Below, piece by piece: positions 40,668 through 51,700 of a stretch of DNA of 64,000 nucleotides (positions are counted from its first letter, which is position 1; each line of letters opens with the position of its first letter). Under the pieces are notes generated by a model, which saw nothing but the letters and a program-made list of their open reading frames with translations, was not told where the DNA came from and ran no database searches. Position numbers and translations under genes: made by a program. Location: contig NZ_JAUSYY010000001.1 in assembly GCF_030817175.1 (NCBI RefSeq), forward strand, positions 868,001 through 932,000, given 5' to 3'. Origin of the DNA: Agromyces ramosus. Its GTDB lineage: Bacteria > Actinomycetota > Actinomycetes > Actinomycetales > Microbacteriaceae.

Positions 40668-41249
40668 CTAGCGCAGCGCGCCCACCGACGCGAGGCCCTG
40701 GCGCACGAGCGAGCCGCGGCCGCCCTCCATCTCGGCGGCGACGGATTCGCTCGCGGCCTCGGCGGGCGTCATCCAGGTGACCTCGAGTGCGTCCTGACGA
40801 GGTTCGCACGTGCCCGTCACGGGCACGACATAGGCGAGCGACACCGCGTGCTGGCGCTCGTCGGTGAACTGGGAGATGCCCGGCATCGGGAAGTACTCGG
40901 CGACGGCGAACGGCACGGCGCTCGTCGGCAGCAGCGGAAACGCCATCGGCCCGAGGTCCTTCTCGAGGTGCCGGAACAGCGCGTCGCGCAGCGTCTCGCC
41001 GTACATGACCCGGCCAGAGACGAGCGTGCGCGTCATCTCACCCACCGCGTTCGCGCGCAGCAGCACGCCGACCTCGACGACCTGGCCGAGCCCGTCGACG
41101 CGCACGGGAACCGCCTCGACGTACAGGAGCGGCAGGCGCCCCCTCACCTCGGCGAGCTCGAGGTCGGTGAGCCACCCCGGATTGGCGGGCGGGCGAACGC
41201 CCGGTTCGTCATCCGGATTCCAGTCCGGGTCGGGGGTGCGCACGCTCAT
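40668..41249 (-). CDS. Nudix-fold protein (DUF4916-like) with altered Nudix box
   Basis: The 193-residue protein resembles actinobacterial DUF4916/Nudix proteins: a beta-rich core with LPLLYVEAVPVRVD, then the Nudix-box position GRVMYGETLRDALFRHLEKDLG. The G-x5-E-x7 frame is kept, but the REUxEE part reads R-H-L-E-K-D, so Glu residues that normally bind metal are replaced. Hydrolase activity is therefore doubtful and a ligand-binding role is possible. ATG 41249 (MSVRTPDPDW) is divergent from the esterase gene 125 bases away. Confidence 0.8.
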   Translation of the reverse strand: MSVRTPDPDWNPDDEPGVRPPANPGWLTDLELAEVRGRLPLLYVEAVPVRVDGLGQVVEVGVLLRANAVGEMTRTLVSGRVMYGETLRDALFRHLEKDLGPMAFPLLPTSAVPFAVAEYFPMPGISQFTDERQHAVSLAYVVPVTGTCEPRQDALEVTWMTPAEAASESVAAEMEGGRGSLVRQGLASVGALR

Positions 41250-41374
41250 GCCTCGATTCTGCCCCACGCGGCGCCTGCTGCCCATGTCGACGGCCGGATC
41301 GGCGGCGGTGCGGCGGTACTGTCGAGGGCGAGACGGATGCGCCGGCGGCATCCGGGCACCCGACGGAGGCACGC

Positions 41375-42016
41375 ATGACCGAGGTTCGCATCGACGACGA
41401 GGCGGTGATCTGGTCCGCCTCCGCGGCCGATCGTGAAGGACGGCCGCTCCTCCTGCTGCTGCACGGCTACAACTCCAACGAGGGCGACCTCTTCGGCCTC
41501 GCGCCGTACCTCCCCCTCGAGCCGGCGATCGCGTCGCTGCGCGCGCCGATCTTCACGGGGTACGGCAATGCGTGGTTCCACCTGCCGCCCGAGGACGCCG
41601 AGCTCTCCCTCGCGGGCGCCGATGCCGCGACCGAGGCGATCATCGACTGGCTCGACCGTGCGGCGCCGGGGTCGACGGCGATCGGCCTCCTCGGGTTCTC
41701 GCAGGGCGGCGCGATGGCGATCGAGCTCCTGCGCCGGGCGCCCGAACGGTTCGCGTTCGCCGTGAGCCTCGCCGGATTCGCGCTGCCCGGAGAACGCGAC
41801 GGCGACCAGCGGATGTCGCGGCTCGCGCCGCCCGTGTTCTGGGGCCGAGGCACCATCGACGACGTGATCCCCGCGGCATCCGTCGCACGCACGCAGGCCT
41901 GGCTGCCAGCGCATGCAGACCTCGACGAGCGCATCTACGAGGGACTCGGGCACTCCGTGTCCGAACTCGAGCTCGCCGACGCGGCGGCGTTCCTCAAGGC
42001 GCGCTACGCGGCCTGA
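41375..42016 (+). CDS. phospholipase/carboxylesterase family alpha/beta hydrolase
   Basis: The 213-residue protein is a small alpha/beta hydrolase of the carboxylesterase/thioesterase type: oxyanion segment LLLLHGYNSNEGDL, nucleophile GFS109QGG, acid D162 (GTIDDVIP) and H193 (GLGHSVSE). Family members cleave short acyl esters or acyl-protein thioesters. ATG 41375 is preceded by GGAGG; a possible -10 TACTGT is at 41317-41322. It converges with the DUF5997 gene 25 bases away. Confidence 0.92.
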   Translation: MTEVRIDDEAVIWSASAADREGRPLLLLLHGYNSNEGDLFGLAPYLPLEPAIASLRAPIFTGYGNAWFHLPPEDAELSLAGADAATEAIIDWLDRAAPGSTAIGLLGFSQGGAMAIELLRRAPERFAFAVSLAGFALPGERDGDQRMSRLAPPVFWGRGTIDDVIPAASVARTQAWLPAHADLDERIYEGLGHSVSELELADAAAFLKARYAA

Positions 42017-42041
42017 CGCGCGGCGGCGTGTGCGTGGGGCG

Positions 42042-42476
42042 TCAGACGCCCGAGCCGCCTCCGCCGCCGCCGCTCTCGCGAGGGTTGCGCGCGGCGCGCT
42101 CCTTGTCGCGCTCGGCGACGCGGATCTTCTCGGCGCGCACGGCCGCCTGGGTGGCGCGTTCGGTGACGAGCCACTGCGGCGGCGCGACGAGGAGCTCCTT
42201 GATCTGGGCGGTCGTCAGCGGCTCGTCGATGCCGCCCCGCGTGAGACCGGAGTTCGAGATGCCGAGCTTCGCGGCGACCACGGGGCGGGGGTGCGGGCCC
42301 TCGCGGCGCAGCACCTGCAGCCACTCGGGCGGGTCGGCCAGGAGGGAGTTGAGCTCGTCGCGAGTGACGACCCCGGTGCGGAACTCCTCTGGGGCGGCCT
42401 CGAGGAGGATGCCGAGCTTCTTCGCTGCGGTCTCCGCCTTCATGGTCTGCGGGTTCTTCGACTGGGACTGGCTCAC
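42042..42476 (-). CDS. DUF5997 family protein
   Basis: The 144-residue protein begins VSQSQSKNPQTMKAETAAKKLG and continues with LEAAPEEFRTGVVTRDELNSL and PPEWLQVLRREGPHPRPVVAAKLGISNSGL, the DUF5997 pattern. The region KLGISNSGLTRGGI may be a small helical DNA-binding-like element. The C-terminus is charged, then Gly-rich. GTG 42476 is preferred by the family N-terminus over GTG 42482. It is divergent from the HTH-less LysR-domain gene; this pairing looks functional but is uncharacterised. Confidence 0.82.
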   Translation of the reverse strand: MSQSQSKNPQTMKAETAAKKLGILLEAAPEEFRTGVVTRDELNSLLADPPEWLQVLRREGPHPRPVVAAKLGISNSGLTRGGIDEPLTTAQIKELLVAPPQWLVTERATQAAVRAEKIRVAERDKERAARNPRESGGGGGGSGV

Positions 42477-42538
42477 CCTCACACCGTAGCCGATACCCTG
42501 AACAGAGCGGCCTTCCGGCGGCGGGAACGGGGGCGGAG

Positions 42539-43276
42539 TTGACGCTGAGGCTGCGCTACGTCGCCGGGGTCACCCCCGCGCGATGGCTGCGTGTGTGGGA
42601 CGAACTGCGCCCCGACCTCCCGCTCGAGGCGATCCGGGTCGACGAGGCCGACCAGCTCACCGCACTCGCGGCGGGCGAGGCCGACCTCGCGTTCGTGCGC
42701 CTGCCCGTCGACGGCACGGGCCTGCACACCGTGCAGCTGTGGGACGAGATCGCCGTCGCGGTGCTTCCCAAGGAGCATCCGCTCGCCGACGCCGAGTCGC
42801 TGGCGCTCGCCGACCTCGAGGGCGAGCCGATCGCGCCCCAGCAGCCCGACCCGGCCATGACGATCGAACTCGTCGCCGCCGGTACCGGCCACGCCGTGGT
42901 GCCGCACTCGATCGCCCGCCTGCACCGTCGCAAAGACGTCGTCGCGGTTCCCGTGACGGATGCCCCGCCGACGCGCATCGCGCTCGTGTGGCCGGTCGAC
43001 CGCGACGACGCCGACATCCAGCAGTTCGTGGGCGTGGTGCGCGGTCGCGGCGCGAAGAGCTCCCGCACCGAGGGCGACGCCGAACCCGCGATCAAGCCCG
43101 CGAAGGCCGCGAAGCTGGCCGCCGCCGAGCGACGAGCCGCAGACGCCAAGGCAGGCACGGGCAAGGGCGCGAAGGGCGGCAAGGGAAAGGGCGCCGGCAA
43201 GAGCGCGAAGTCGGGGCGCACTGCACCGCGCACCGGCCAGGGCGCCAAGCAGCGCAATCGCCGGAGAGGTCGATGA
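42539..43276 (+). CDS. LysR-type substrate-binding domain protein lacking HTH
   Basis: The 245-residue protein is a LysR effector-binding domain on its own: LRLRYVAGVTPARW opens where a LysR regulator would have its linker, followed by LTALAAGEADLAFVRLPVD, VAVLPKEHPLAD and VAAGTGHAVVPHSIARL. No N-terminal helix-turn-helix is encoded in frame. The last about 60 residues are a Lys/Ala/Gly/Arg-rich tail that could bind nucleic acid. The start is TTG 42539 after a G-rich stretch with GGAG. Its stop overlaps the next ATG (ATGA), coupling it to the amidotransferase. Confidence 0.85.
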   Translation: MTLRLRYVAGVTPARWLRVWDELRPDLPLEAIRVDEADQLTALAAGEADLAFVRLPVDGTGLHTVQLWDEIAVAVLPKEHPLADAESLALADLEGEPIAPQQPDPAMTIELVAAGTGHAVVPHSIARLHRRKDVVAVPVTDAPPTRIALVWPVDRDDADIQQFVGVVRGRGAKSSRTEGDAEPAIKPAKAAKLAAAERRAADAKAGTGKGAKGGKGKGAGKSAKSGRTAPRTGQGAKQRNRRRGR

Positions 43277-44013
43277 GCGGGGCGAAACCCTTCCTGTTCC
43301 TCTCGGCCCGGCCCGAGGTCGAGGCGGTCGGCCCCGAATACGAGTCGGTGCGCCGCGCGACGGGACTCGACGCGGGCCGCCTCGACCATGTGCGCCTCGA
43401 CGTCGACCCGCTCGGCGAGCTGCGCCTCGACGACTACGCCGGCGTCATCGTCGGCGGCAGCCCCTACAACGTGACGACGCCCGAGACGGGCAAGCACCCC
43501 GTGCAACTGCGCGTCGAAGCCGACCTCGCCCGCCTCGCCGAGGCCGCCCTGCTCGCCGACCACCCCGTGCTCTTCACGTGCTACGGCATCGGCGTGCTCA
43601 CGCGCGTGCTCGGCGGCGCCGTCGGCACGCTGCACGGCGAGGACGCCGCCGCGGTCGAGGTCACCCTCACCGACGAGGGCGCAGCCGACTCGCTCGTGGG
43701 CGTGCTCCCCCACCGGTTCGACGCGCTCGTCGGCCACAAGGAGGCGACCGAACGCCTGCCTGCCGAGGCCGTGCTGCTCGCGGCATCCGCCGGGTGTCCC
43801 GTACAGATCTACCGCGTGGGCCGCCGCGTCTACGCGACGCAGTTCCATCCCGAGGTCTCGACCGACGACTTCGTCGCCCGCGCGCAGGTGTACCGCCACC
43901 ACGGGTACTTTCCGGCGAGCGAACTGCGCGAGGTGAGCGAGCGGCTCGCCGCGGCATCCGTCGTCGAACCGCAGCGGATGCTCCGCCGGTTCGTGGAACT
44001 GGCCGCCGGTTGA
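43273..44013 (+). CDS. class I glutamine amidotransferase-like protein
   Basis: The 246-residue protein has the class I GATase triad: C103 in LFTCYGIGVL, His in YATQFHPEVS and the following Glu. The oxyanion segment VIVGGSPYNVT is present. It is probably of the GuaA-related stand-alone type that transfers or releases ammonia from glutamine, but the partner is unknown. ATG 43273 overlaps the stop of the LysR-domain gene. A strong hairpin follows. Confidence 0.9.
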   Translation: MSGAKPFLFLSARPEVEAVGPEYESVRRATGLDAGRLDHVRLDVDPLGELRLDDYAGVIVGGSPYNVTTPETGKHPVQLRVEADLARLAEAALLADHPVLFTCYGIGVLTRVLGGAVGTLHGEDAAAVEVTLTDEGAADSLVGVLPHRFDALVGHKEATERLPAEAVLLAASAGCPVQIYRVGRRVYATQFHPEVSTDDFVARAQVYRHHGYFPASELREVSERLAAASVVEPQRMLRRFVELAAG

Positions 44014-44020
44014 GACACGT

Positions 44021-44054
44021 CGAGCGGATGCCTCAGTGCTGAGGCATCCGCTCG
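44021..44054. terminator. bidirectional hairpin terminator
   Basis: A perfect 15-bp stem (CGAGCGGATGCCTCA with its complement) around a GTGC loop lies between the converging amidotransferase and GlsB genes, 7 and 17 bases from their stops. It can serve both strands. No T-run is present. Confidence 0.85.
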
Positions 44055-44071
44055 AATCGTGTGCGGCCGGA

Positions 44072-44344
44072 TTACGCGGCGGTGTTGCGGCTTCCGCGCG
44101 TGATGAGGCCCCAGATCAGCAGCACGATGATCGCACCGCCGATGGCGAGAAGCCAGGTGCCGAGGTCCCAGAACTCTTCGAGGCCCACTCCGAAGATCAG
44201 GCTCCCGATCCAGCCGCCGAGCAAAGCTCCGACGACGCCGAGCAAGAGGGTGATGAACCATCCTCCGCCCTGCCTGCCTGGCAGGATCAGCTTGGCGATC
44301 GCGCCGGCGATGAGGCCGAGAATCAGAAACGCGAGGAAACTCAT
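44072..44344 (-). CDS. GlsB/YeaQ/YmgE family membrane protein
   Basis: The 90-residue protein is of the transglycosylase-associated (GlsB/YeaQ/YmgE) family: three hydrophobic helices, with GLIAGAIAKLILPGRQGGGW and GVVGALLGGWIGSLIFG. The family is linked to stress tolerance in other bacteria; the mechanism is unknown. AAGGAG lies nine bases before ATG 44344. It appears monocistronic. Confidence 0.92.
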   Translation of the reverse strand: MSFLAFLILGLIAGAIAKLILPGRQGGGWFITLLLGVVGALLGGWIGSLIFGVGLEEFWDLGTWLLAIGGAIIVLLIWGLITRGSRNTAA

Positions 44345-44498
44345 GTGATGCTCCTTCGGTCGGGGATGACCCAAGGAAACCACTGCGAGCGCTTTCGGGG
44401 CAACCCCTTGCGCGCGTGGCGCCGAAAACGCTATTGCTGGGTGCCCGCTGTACGGCGGCTCCGTGCTCGCTCCGCACGACGCCCTGATCACGGTCGGG

Positions 44499-45284
44499 TC
44501 AGGCGGTTCGCACCTCCGGCAGCGGGTAGACCCGCCGCAGCAGCACCCGCTGCGCGAGCGTCCACGCGACGGTCACGAGCAGGTACAGGGCGGCGGCGAG
44601 CGGCACGAACATCGCGATCACGGCCGTCGCGAACTGCAGGAACCCGAGCATCCGCAGCGTGTCGGGGTTCGAGAGTGGCGAGACGGGTGCCGAGGCCGCT
44701 CCGGCGGCCGCCGGGGGCGGCGTGGGTTGCGGTCGGAACACCCGGCGGGTCAACTCGCCGACGAGCGCGATCGCCAGCACGATCGTGCCGAACACCGCCA
44801 ACGTCGCGGGCACGGCAATGCCGGTCACGACGGAGCCAGCGAGGCTCGACCCGAGCGGGACGCCGAACAGGGTCTGCGCGAGGAGCGCATTGGGGTGGCC
44901 GGCGATCGTGGGCAGGATGAACAGCGCGTAGATGATGCCCACCACGGGAGCCTGCAGCAGCATGGGGAGGCAGCCCGCGAACGGCGTGGTGCCCTCGGCC
45001 TCGTAGAGCGCCATGGTCTCGCGCTGAAGCCGCTCGGGGTCCTTGCCGTGCTTGCGCTGCAGTTCGGCGAGCTTCGGCGCGAGCCGGGCGCGGGTGCGCT
45101 CGGCCTTCGCCTGCGAGATGCCGACCGGAATGAGGGCGGCGCGCACGAGCAGCGTCAGGAGCACGACGGCGGCGGCGGCGCTCGAGGCGCCGGCGACCGG
45201 TTCGAGGAGGTCGGCGAGGCCCATGAGCACGGCGTAGGCGCCGTCGAGGAGGGCCGCGATGGGCGGGAAGGCATACAGGTCCAT
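44499..45284 (-). CDS. yidC: YidC/Oxa1 family membrane protein insertase
   Basis: The 261-residue protein has the five-helix YidC core: a groove-facing Arg in the first core helix (VLLTLLVRAALIPVG, R48), a cytoplasmic helical hairpin (AKAERTRARLAPKLAELQRK), PFAGCLPMLLQAPVVGIIYA, and later helices to about 255. The short C-terminus lacks the long basic tail of the main housekeeping copy near rpmH, so this is probably a second, accessory insertase (YidC2-like). It is followed downstream by nothing on this strand until GlsB and is preceded by the DUF6412 gene 96 bases upstream. Confidence 0.9.
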   Translation of the reverse strand: MDLYAFPPIAALLDGAYAVLMGLADLLEPVAGASSAAAAVVLLTLLVRAALIPVGISQAKAERTRARLAPKLAELQRKHGKDPERLQRETMALYEAEGTTPFAGCLPMLLQAPVVGIIYALFILPTIAGHPNALLAQTLFGVPLGSSLAGSVVTGIAVPATLAVFGTIVLAIALVGELTRRVFRPQPTPPPAAAGAASAPVSPLSNPDTLRMLGFLQFATAVIAMFVPLAAALYLLVTVAWTLAQRVLLRRVYPLPEVRTA

Positions 45285-45380
45285 GATGGTTCCTTGCGGT
45301 CGGAGGGATGCGGGATCCGTCTGGCCGCGGTCGCCGAAGGCCTCGCTCAGCGAGGCGATGGGCGGTGCGATCGGATGTCG

Positions 45381-45671
45381 CTACGCGGCCGCGACCGCGC
45401 GTGCAGGTGCCCTGGGACGCGCGCGTCCGGGAGCGTCGGGGTCGCTCTGTGCGAGCAACCGCCACGGGTCGGCGGTCTGCCGGCACCGGGTCGAGGCCCG
45501 TGTCGGATCAGCCGCCACGAGGGCCGGTGAGACGGCGCACGCCGTGACGACGATCGCGACCGCCGCGACGCCGACGACCCCGAGGAGGAGCACCGTGACC
45601 TGCGCGTTCGACGCGAGGGCGATCTCGAGCGAGGACTGCGCGTACCGGAGGAGTGCGACGAGGAGTTCCAT
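45381..45671 (-). CDS. DUF6412 family small membrane protein
   Basis: The 96-residue protein has one transmembrane helix (VTVLLLGVVGVAAVAIVVTA) and a C-terminal QSDPDAPGRARPRAP segment that identifies DUF6412, a family usually found beside an accessory YidC in Microbacteriaceae. GGAGG lies seven bases before ATG 45671 and four before ATG 45674; the former is preferred. It lies upstream of the yidC gene on the same strand and may be co-transcribed, although the gap is 96 bases. Confidence 0.78.
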   Translation of the reverse strand: MELLVALLRYAQSSLEIALASNAQVTVLLLGVVGVAAVAIVVTACAVSPALVAADPTRASTRCRQTADPWRLLAQSDPDAPGRARPRAPARAVAAA

Positions 45672-45759
45672 CATGTCGCCTCCGTTCACGATGCACGAGC
45701 CCGCGCTCACCCCGCGAGTGCCTCAACGGTAGCACCGGGTCCGGCGCAAGCCGCAGCGC

Positions 45760-48700
45760 TCAGGACACGGTGAAGACGATGGACTGCATGACCCTCGGGC
45801 GATTGATCTGCTTGGGGATCTCGAGCGTCGCCGTGCAGTCGCCGCTCGGCGGGTGGATCACCTGCGTCGTGCCGGTGCCGTCGGCGCCGATGACCAGCAC
45901 GAGCACGGTGGAGTAGACCTCGGCTCCGCCCGCGGTGCAGACGATCCGCACCTGGTAGTGGTCGCGGTTGTTCGCCCCGGTCGCGGTGAAGCTCCAGCCG
46001 CCGTCCACGTTGTTCGCGGTGAACGGAGCTGCGTTCGCCGCCGCCGGCTCCGCCTGCTTCGCCGTGGCCTCCTCCGTGGCGGTGCTCTCGGCGCCCGGGG
46101 CATCCGGAGCCGTCGGCGAGGTCGCGGTCGCGCCCGTCGGTTCAGGTGTGGACGACGGCGCTGCAGTCGGTGCGGCAGTCGCCGCCGCGCCCTTCGGCTT
46201 CGCGTCGTCATTCGTGATCTTCACGAGGCCGTAGGCGTCTCGGAGGTTCACCTTGCCGTTCGGGAGGATGCGGATCACGAACGACTCGTCGTCCTCGTAG
46301 CTCGCGTCACCGTGCACCGTGAAGACGATGATCGCCGACGTGGAGCCCGCCGCGAAGGTCACCGTGCCGGCGTTCGGGCCCGAGAAGTCCTGGCCACGCG
46401 TGGCCCCGCTCCCGCCGGAAGCCTCGAGTTGCCAGTTCACCGTCAGCGGCGTCGTGCTCGGCGCGGAGAGACCCACGTTCACGCTCACGGTCTTCGACGA
46501 GCCTGCGCCGCCCTCGGTCACCGTGGCATCCCCGACGCTCAGCGTGGCGAGTGCCGGTGCCGCGGTGGCGAATCTCGCGTCGTCGGTGCGGAATCGGAAC
46601 GAATCCACCGACTGCGCGGCAGTGCGGCCGAACACACCGGTGCGCCCGTCGGCGAGCGGTGAGTTGTACACGAAGGACGTCACCACCTGGCCGTTCAACG
46701 TGACGGTGACCACCGTGGCCTTCAGCACCACGTTCAGCGTGGAGTCGGCGCCTGCCGTGAGGACCTGCGCGATGACCCGGTCGACGATCCATCCGCCGCG
46801 CGTCGTGAAGTGGCCGATGAGGATCCGCTGGCCGGGAACGTCGAGCGCGACGAACTTGAAGTCGGTCGAGCTGTAGTAGTCGAACACGAAGCCGCTGATG
46901 CCGTTCGCCGCGAAGACGCTCTCGAGTTCGACGTAGCTCTGGGGGTCGAGCTTCGTGATGCCGGGCTCGCCCGAGGGGCCGTAGGAGACGAGGGAGGTCG
47001 CGACTCCGCCGGCGCCGGGCGTGCCGAGATAACGACCGAGAACCGACGACCACGTGCCGGACTCGGGCGTGAACGCCTCGGCGACGCCATCGTCGAAGTA
47101 CTCGGTGCGGTCGAGCGTGATCTCGGGCGAGATCACGGTGAGCGCGATGTTGTCGAACAGCCCGCGCGCCTGCTGCGAGCCGAACCCGACCATGCCCTTG
47201 TTGAGGGCGACGGACTGTCCGTCGACCATGCGGGGCTCGAACTGGTGGCTGAACGCGTTCTTGCCATCGATCGTGACCGTGACCACGAGTCCGTTCACGA
47301 TGACGTTCAGTGCGTAGTACTTGCCCGAGCGCACGCCGCCGGGCACCACGCCCTGCGCGTCGTACCACCAGCCGCTCGCGTTGCGGTGGCCGATCACCAT
47401 CTTGTTGATCGACTCGTCGATGCCGGCGAACTTGAAGTCGGTCGGACCGAAGTAGTCGAAGATGATGAAGGCGTTGGCCTTCCATCCGCCGGTCGGCTTC
47501 TCCATCGAGATCTTCGCCGAGAGCTCGTAGTAGACGCTCTGGTAGGCGTCGGAGTACCAGACCGCCACGGCGTCCTGCGAGGCACCCGCCGCCGTGACCT
47601 TCAGGATGCCGCCCACGATGCTGAATGCACCCGAATCGGTGGCGAAGCCCTGCATCGTGCCGTCGTTGAAGTCCGCGCCGCGGAGGGTGTCGCGCCGGCC
47701 CCCTGGGATGTTGCCCGCCTGCGGGTCGGTCGGCCCGCCCGTCTGGGTCTGCCACTGACCGTGATCCTTCTGGGTGATGAGGCCGAGCTCGCCGTACGGC
47801 TCACCGTTGCGCGCCGGGTCTTCGCCGGTGTCGGTCGCCCGCGTCGGATCGGCACCCTGGCTGCGTGAGAGCGCGTAGAGGAACTCGGGCAGCTGGGGGT
47901 TCACCTGCCGGCTGACGGTCGCGATGCCGAATGGCGAGAACGGCACGAGGTAGGTGTTGAACTCGCCGACCCAGTCGATCAGCCGGTCGCCGCCCGTGTT
48001 GCCGATGAGGATGTCGAGGCCGGCGCCGCCGTACACGCGGTCCTGGTAGCTCGAGTTCACGCCGTCGGGCGCATCGTTCAGGCCGCCGTTGGTGGTGAGC
48101 ACGTCGTCGGCGTTGGAGAGGTCGTTGCCCCAGCCCGGCCACAGCGTGTCCTTGCCGGTGCCGCCGACCGACCAGTCGTTGCCGAGGTCGCCGAAGATCG
48201 CGTCGTCTCCGTCGGAGGGCTGGTTGGTGATCGTGCCGATGCAGTCGCCCTGGTTGTTCACCGCGATGCACGCCGTGACCCAGTTGCCGGAGGTCGCGTC
48301 GTTGTTCAGGAAGAACGGCCGGTTCCACGGAGCCGCCCCGCCCTTCCAGACGCTGCCGTCGCCGTTGAAGAGGATGACCCGGCGCGGGTCGTACTCGTCG
48401 TAGAGCAGGAACTCGCCGAGGCGGATCTCGTTGTGGTTGTTCGAGTGCCAGGCGTTCGTGTCGGCGCCGAAGTGCAGCACGTCGCCCGGGTTCCACGGGT
48501 GGGCGAAGTCGAGGTACTCGAGGCCGATCGGGTCGCCGTCGCCGTCGAAGTGCTGCGCGTAGCCGACGGTGAGCGCCTCGGCACCCGAGATCGCGTCGTC
48601 GCCCGCGCCGCCATGGATCCAGTCGCCGCCCCAGCCGCCGAAGATGATGTCGTCGGAGTTGTTCGCGTCGAACGTGGGCTGGTTCGCCACGTGGTGCTGG

Positions 48701-51700
48701 CTCATGTTCTCGTTCGGGCCGAGGTTGTAGACCGTGAGGTCGGCGGCCTTCACGAGCTGGCCGGCCACGTTGATCGTCGCGGTCTGCACCTGGCCCGGGG
48801 TGTAGATGAACTCGTTCAGCACGTCGCCCTGGCTCGTCTTCGTGTCGGGGTCGATCGTGCGGAACCGCAGGATGCCGTACAGCGCCTCGGCGTACTCGTT
48901 GCAGACGGCGCTCGAGTTGGTGGAGCATCCGGTGTTCCGGCTCGTGAAGATGCGACCGTCGTCGCCGAGGATGCCGTCGGAGCCCGTGCCGCCTGAGATC
49001 CAGTCGTTGCCCCAACCGCCGATGAGGTCGTCGTTCTGCGCGTCGCCGTAGATGACGTCGTGGTCGGCGCCGGCGTACACCGTGTCGTCGCCGGTCTCGC
49101 CGTGGACCTCGTCGCGCCCGCCGATCTGCAGGTACTTCCAGGTGCCGGTCGCGGTGTCGAGGATCGAGGAGCAGGTCGGCTGGGTCGCCGAGCCGTTGCA
49201 GTCGGCGCCGATCGGGAGGCCGAAGTTCTGCGGCAGGAAGTCGGGGCCGCCGACCGTGTAGTCGAGCAGGTGCACGCCGCGGACCACGAGCTTCTGCGGG
49301 CCGTAGGTGTCGTAGTTGAACGTCACGTAGTTCGGCTGGCCCGCCTGCGTCTGGCCGATGCCAGACGGGTTCACGTCGGTGTGGTTGGTGCCGACGATGC
49401 GGATGATGCGGCCGTTGTCGGCGACGATCGTGTCGGCGTCGCGAGCGTGCATGTTCGCCGGGGTCGTGCCGTCGGCGAGGATGCCGCCGTCGAGGCCGGG
49501 AACGCTCGGTGAGCCGGACGTCTGGTTGTTGATGCCGATCTGCGTGCCCGCGCCGCCGAAGAGCAGGTCGGCGCCGCGGTCGTCGCCCGGCGCGTACCAC
49601 GGGGCCGGCACCGGCACGCCGTCGGGGCGGAGGTCGGGGGTGATGAGGCTGAAGAAGTCGCTCGAGCCGCCGACGATGTCGTCCTGGCCGAGGTTGCCGA
49701 AGATGCGGTCGTTGCCGGCGTTGCCCTCGAGGTAGTCCTCGCCGTCGGTCGCGGCCTCGAACGAGGGCACGACCACGAGCACGCCCGTGGAGTCGCAGAC
49801 CATGGCACCGGCGGCGCCCACGCAGCCGAGCGGAGTGCGGCTCGCACCGACGTGCCAGGTCTGCGCCGGGTCATCCGTCATTCTCGCGAAGGCGCTGTCG
49901 ATGCCGCCATCGCCCTGGATGGTGTCGTTCCCGAGCTGGCCGAAGACCACGTCGTGCGCCTGGCCGCCCGCGAGGTAGTCGTTGCCGAAGCTGCCGGCGC
50001 CCGAGGTGCCCTCATCGAACGCGAAGGTGTGGAAGAGGTTCGTGACGTCGTACTCGGCCCACCACGGTGCCCCGTCGGGGTCGCGGTACGCGCGCGGCGT
50101 GCCATCGACGAGGAGGAGGCCCGAGTTGTCCTCGCCCACGACACCGCCGCAGGCGTTCACGCGGTCGGTGCGGCTGTAGAGGAGGGTGCCGCAGAGGGTC
50201 TGGAAGCGCGGGCTCGTCCAGTTGCCGGGGGTGCGGACGAAGATGACGTTGTCGCCGAAGACGATGTCGTCGGCCTCGTCGCCGTCGACCATGTCGTGGC
50301 CTGCGCCGCCGACGAGCACGTCGCGTCCGAGGCCGCCGAAGATGGTGTCGTCGGAGCCGCGCTGGAGGTTGCGGCTCTCGATCGAGCTGATCGTCGAGGT
50401 CGCGGTGGTCTGGATGCGCTGCAGGCGCAGGTCGGGGAGGTTCGGGTCGGCGGTGTTGTACGCCGCCGGGCCGTTCTGCACGACCTCGCCGTGGTCGCCG
50501 AAGGCGATGTCGTCGTAGACCGACTCGGGCCCGCCTGCGACCGTGCCGACGCCCTCGCCGAAGAGCAGGTCGCGACCGGCGACGAGGAGGTCGTCGCGCA
50601 CCGGCGACGGGTACGGCTGGATCGTGGTGCCGTTGTTCAGGTATCCCGCACCGGTGACCGACGGCTTCGGCGAGCGATCGGTGACCGGGATGTCGAGCGC
50701 CCTCGTGAAGAGGTCGACGTTCATGCCCGAGTCGCCGTAGAGGTGGTCGACGCCCCGGAGGCCGCGGATCTCGTCGTCGCCCGAGCCACCCGCGAGGTGG
50801 TCGCCGGCCTGGCTGCCGATGATGAGGTCGTCGCCGAGTCCGCCGTAGGCCGAGAAGCCGACGGTCGGCAGGTTGTTCGCCGCGCGGTGGGCGAAGAGTC
50901 CGGATGCGTCGATGACGTCGTTGCCCGCGTGGTCGTACGGGTGCGCGAGTCCAAGCATCCACTCGTCATCCTCGTTCTCGGCGTCGGGGATGTGCGTGAA
51001 CGGGTCGAACGGCTTCGGACCGAACTCCATGCCGAGCACGTCGTAGGGGTGGCCCGAGTACCAGACGCCGTCTTGCGAGGTGTCGCCGTAGACGACGAGG
51101 GGCGAGTTCGGGCCGGCGGTCTGCTCGAGGTCGCAGGTCACGCCGTCGATCGGGTTCACGAGGTTGCAGACCGTGATGGTGTCGCCGCCGATGCGGAGCC
51201 CGCCGTCGCGCGTCGGGTCGTAGCCGGTGACCGTGAAGAGCGGGGCGCTCCAGACCGCGACCCCGGCCGCATTCAGCGACACCGTCGGCTGGAACGCGAC
51301 GTTCCAGAAGGTCATGGTCGAGGCGGTGAGGCTCTTGATCGTGTACGCACTCGGCATGCCCGAGATGCGCACCTGCATGCCGACCTTGAAGCCGTCGGCG
51401 ATGAACGAGCCGCCGTCGGTACGGACGAGGGAGTCGGTGTGCACCCGGACCGGCGCGGTGACCGTGACCTCGACGGGCTTCGCCACGTGCACCGTCGTCG
51501 CGACCGTGCCGAGCGGGCCGGCGTAGACCGGGCCGGAGAGGTACATGACCGCGCCCTCGCCACAGTGCGGGAACGGGTCGGCGAAGGGGCACGGCGCATT
51601 GCCGAAGCCGAGGATCATGCGCGTGAAGCTCTCGCCCGCGAGCTGGATGTGCTGGGGGCCGTTGCCGTAGGGGTTGCCGACGAGGTAGCCGCTGCCCGCG

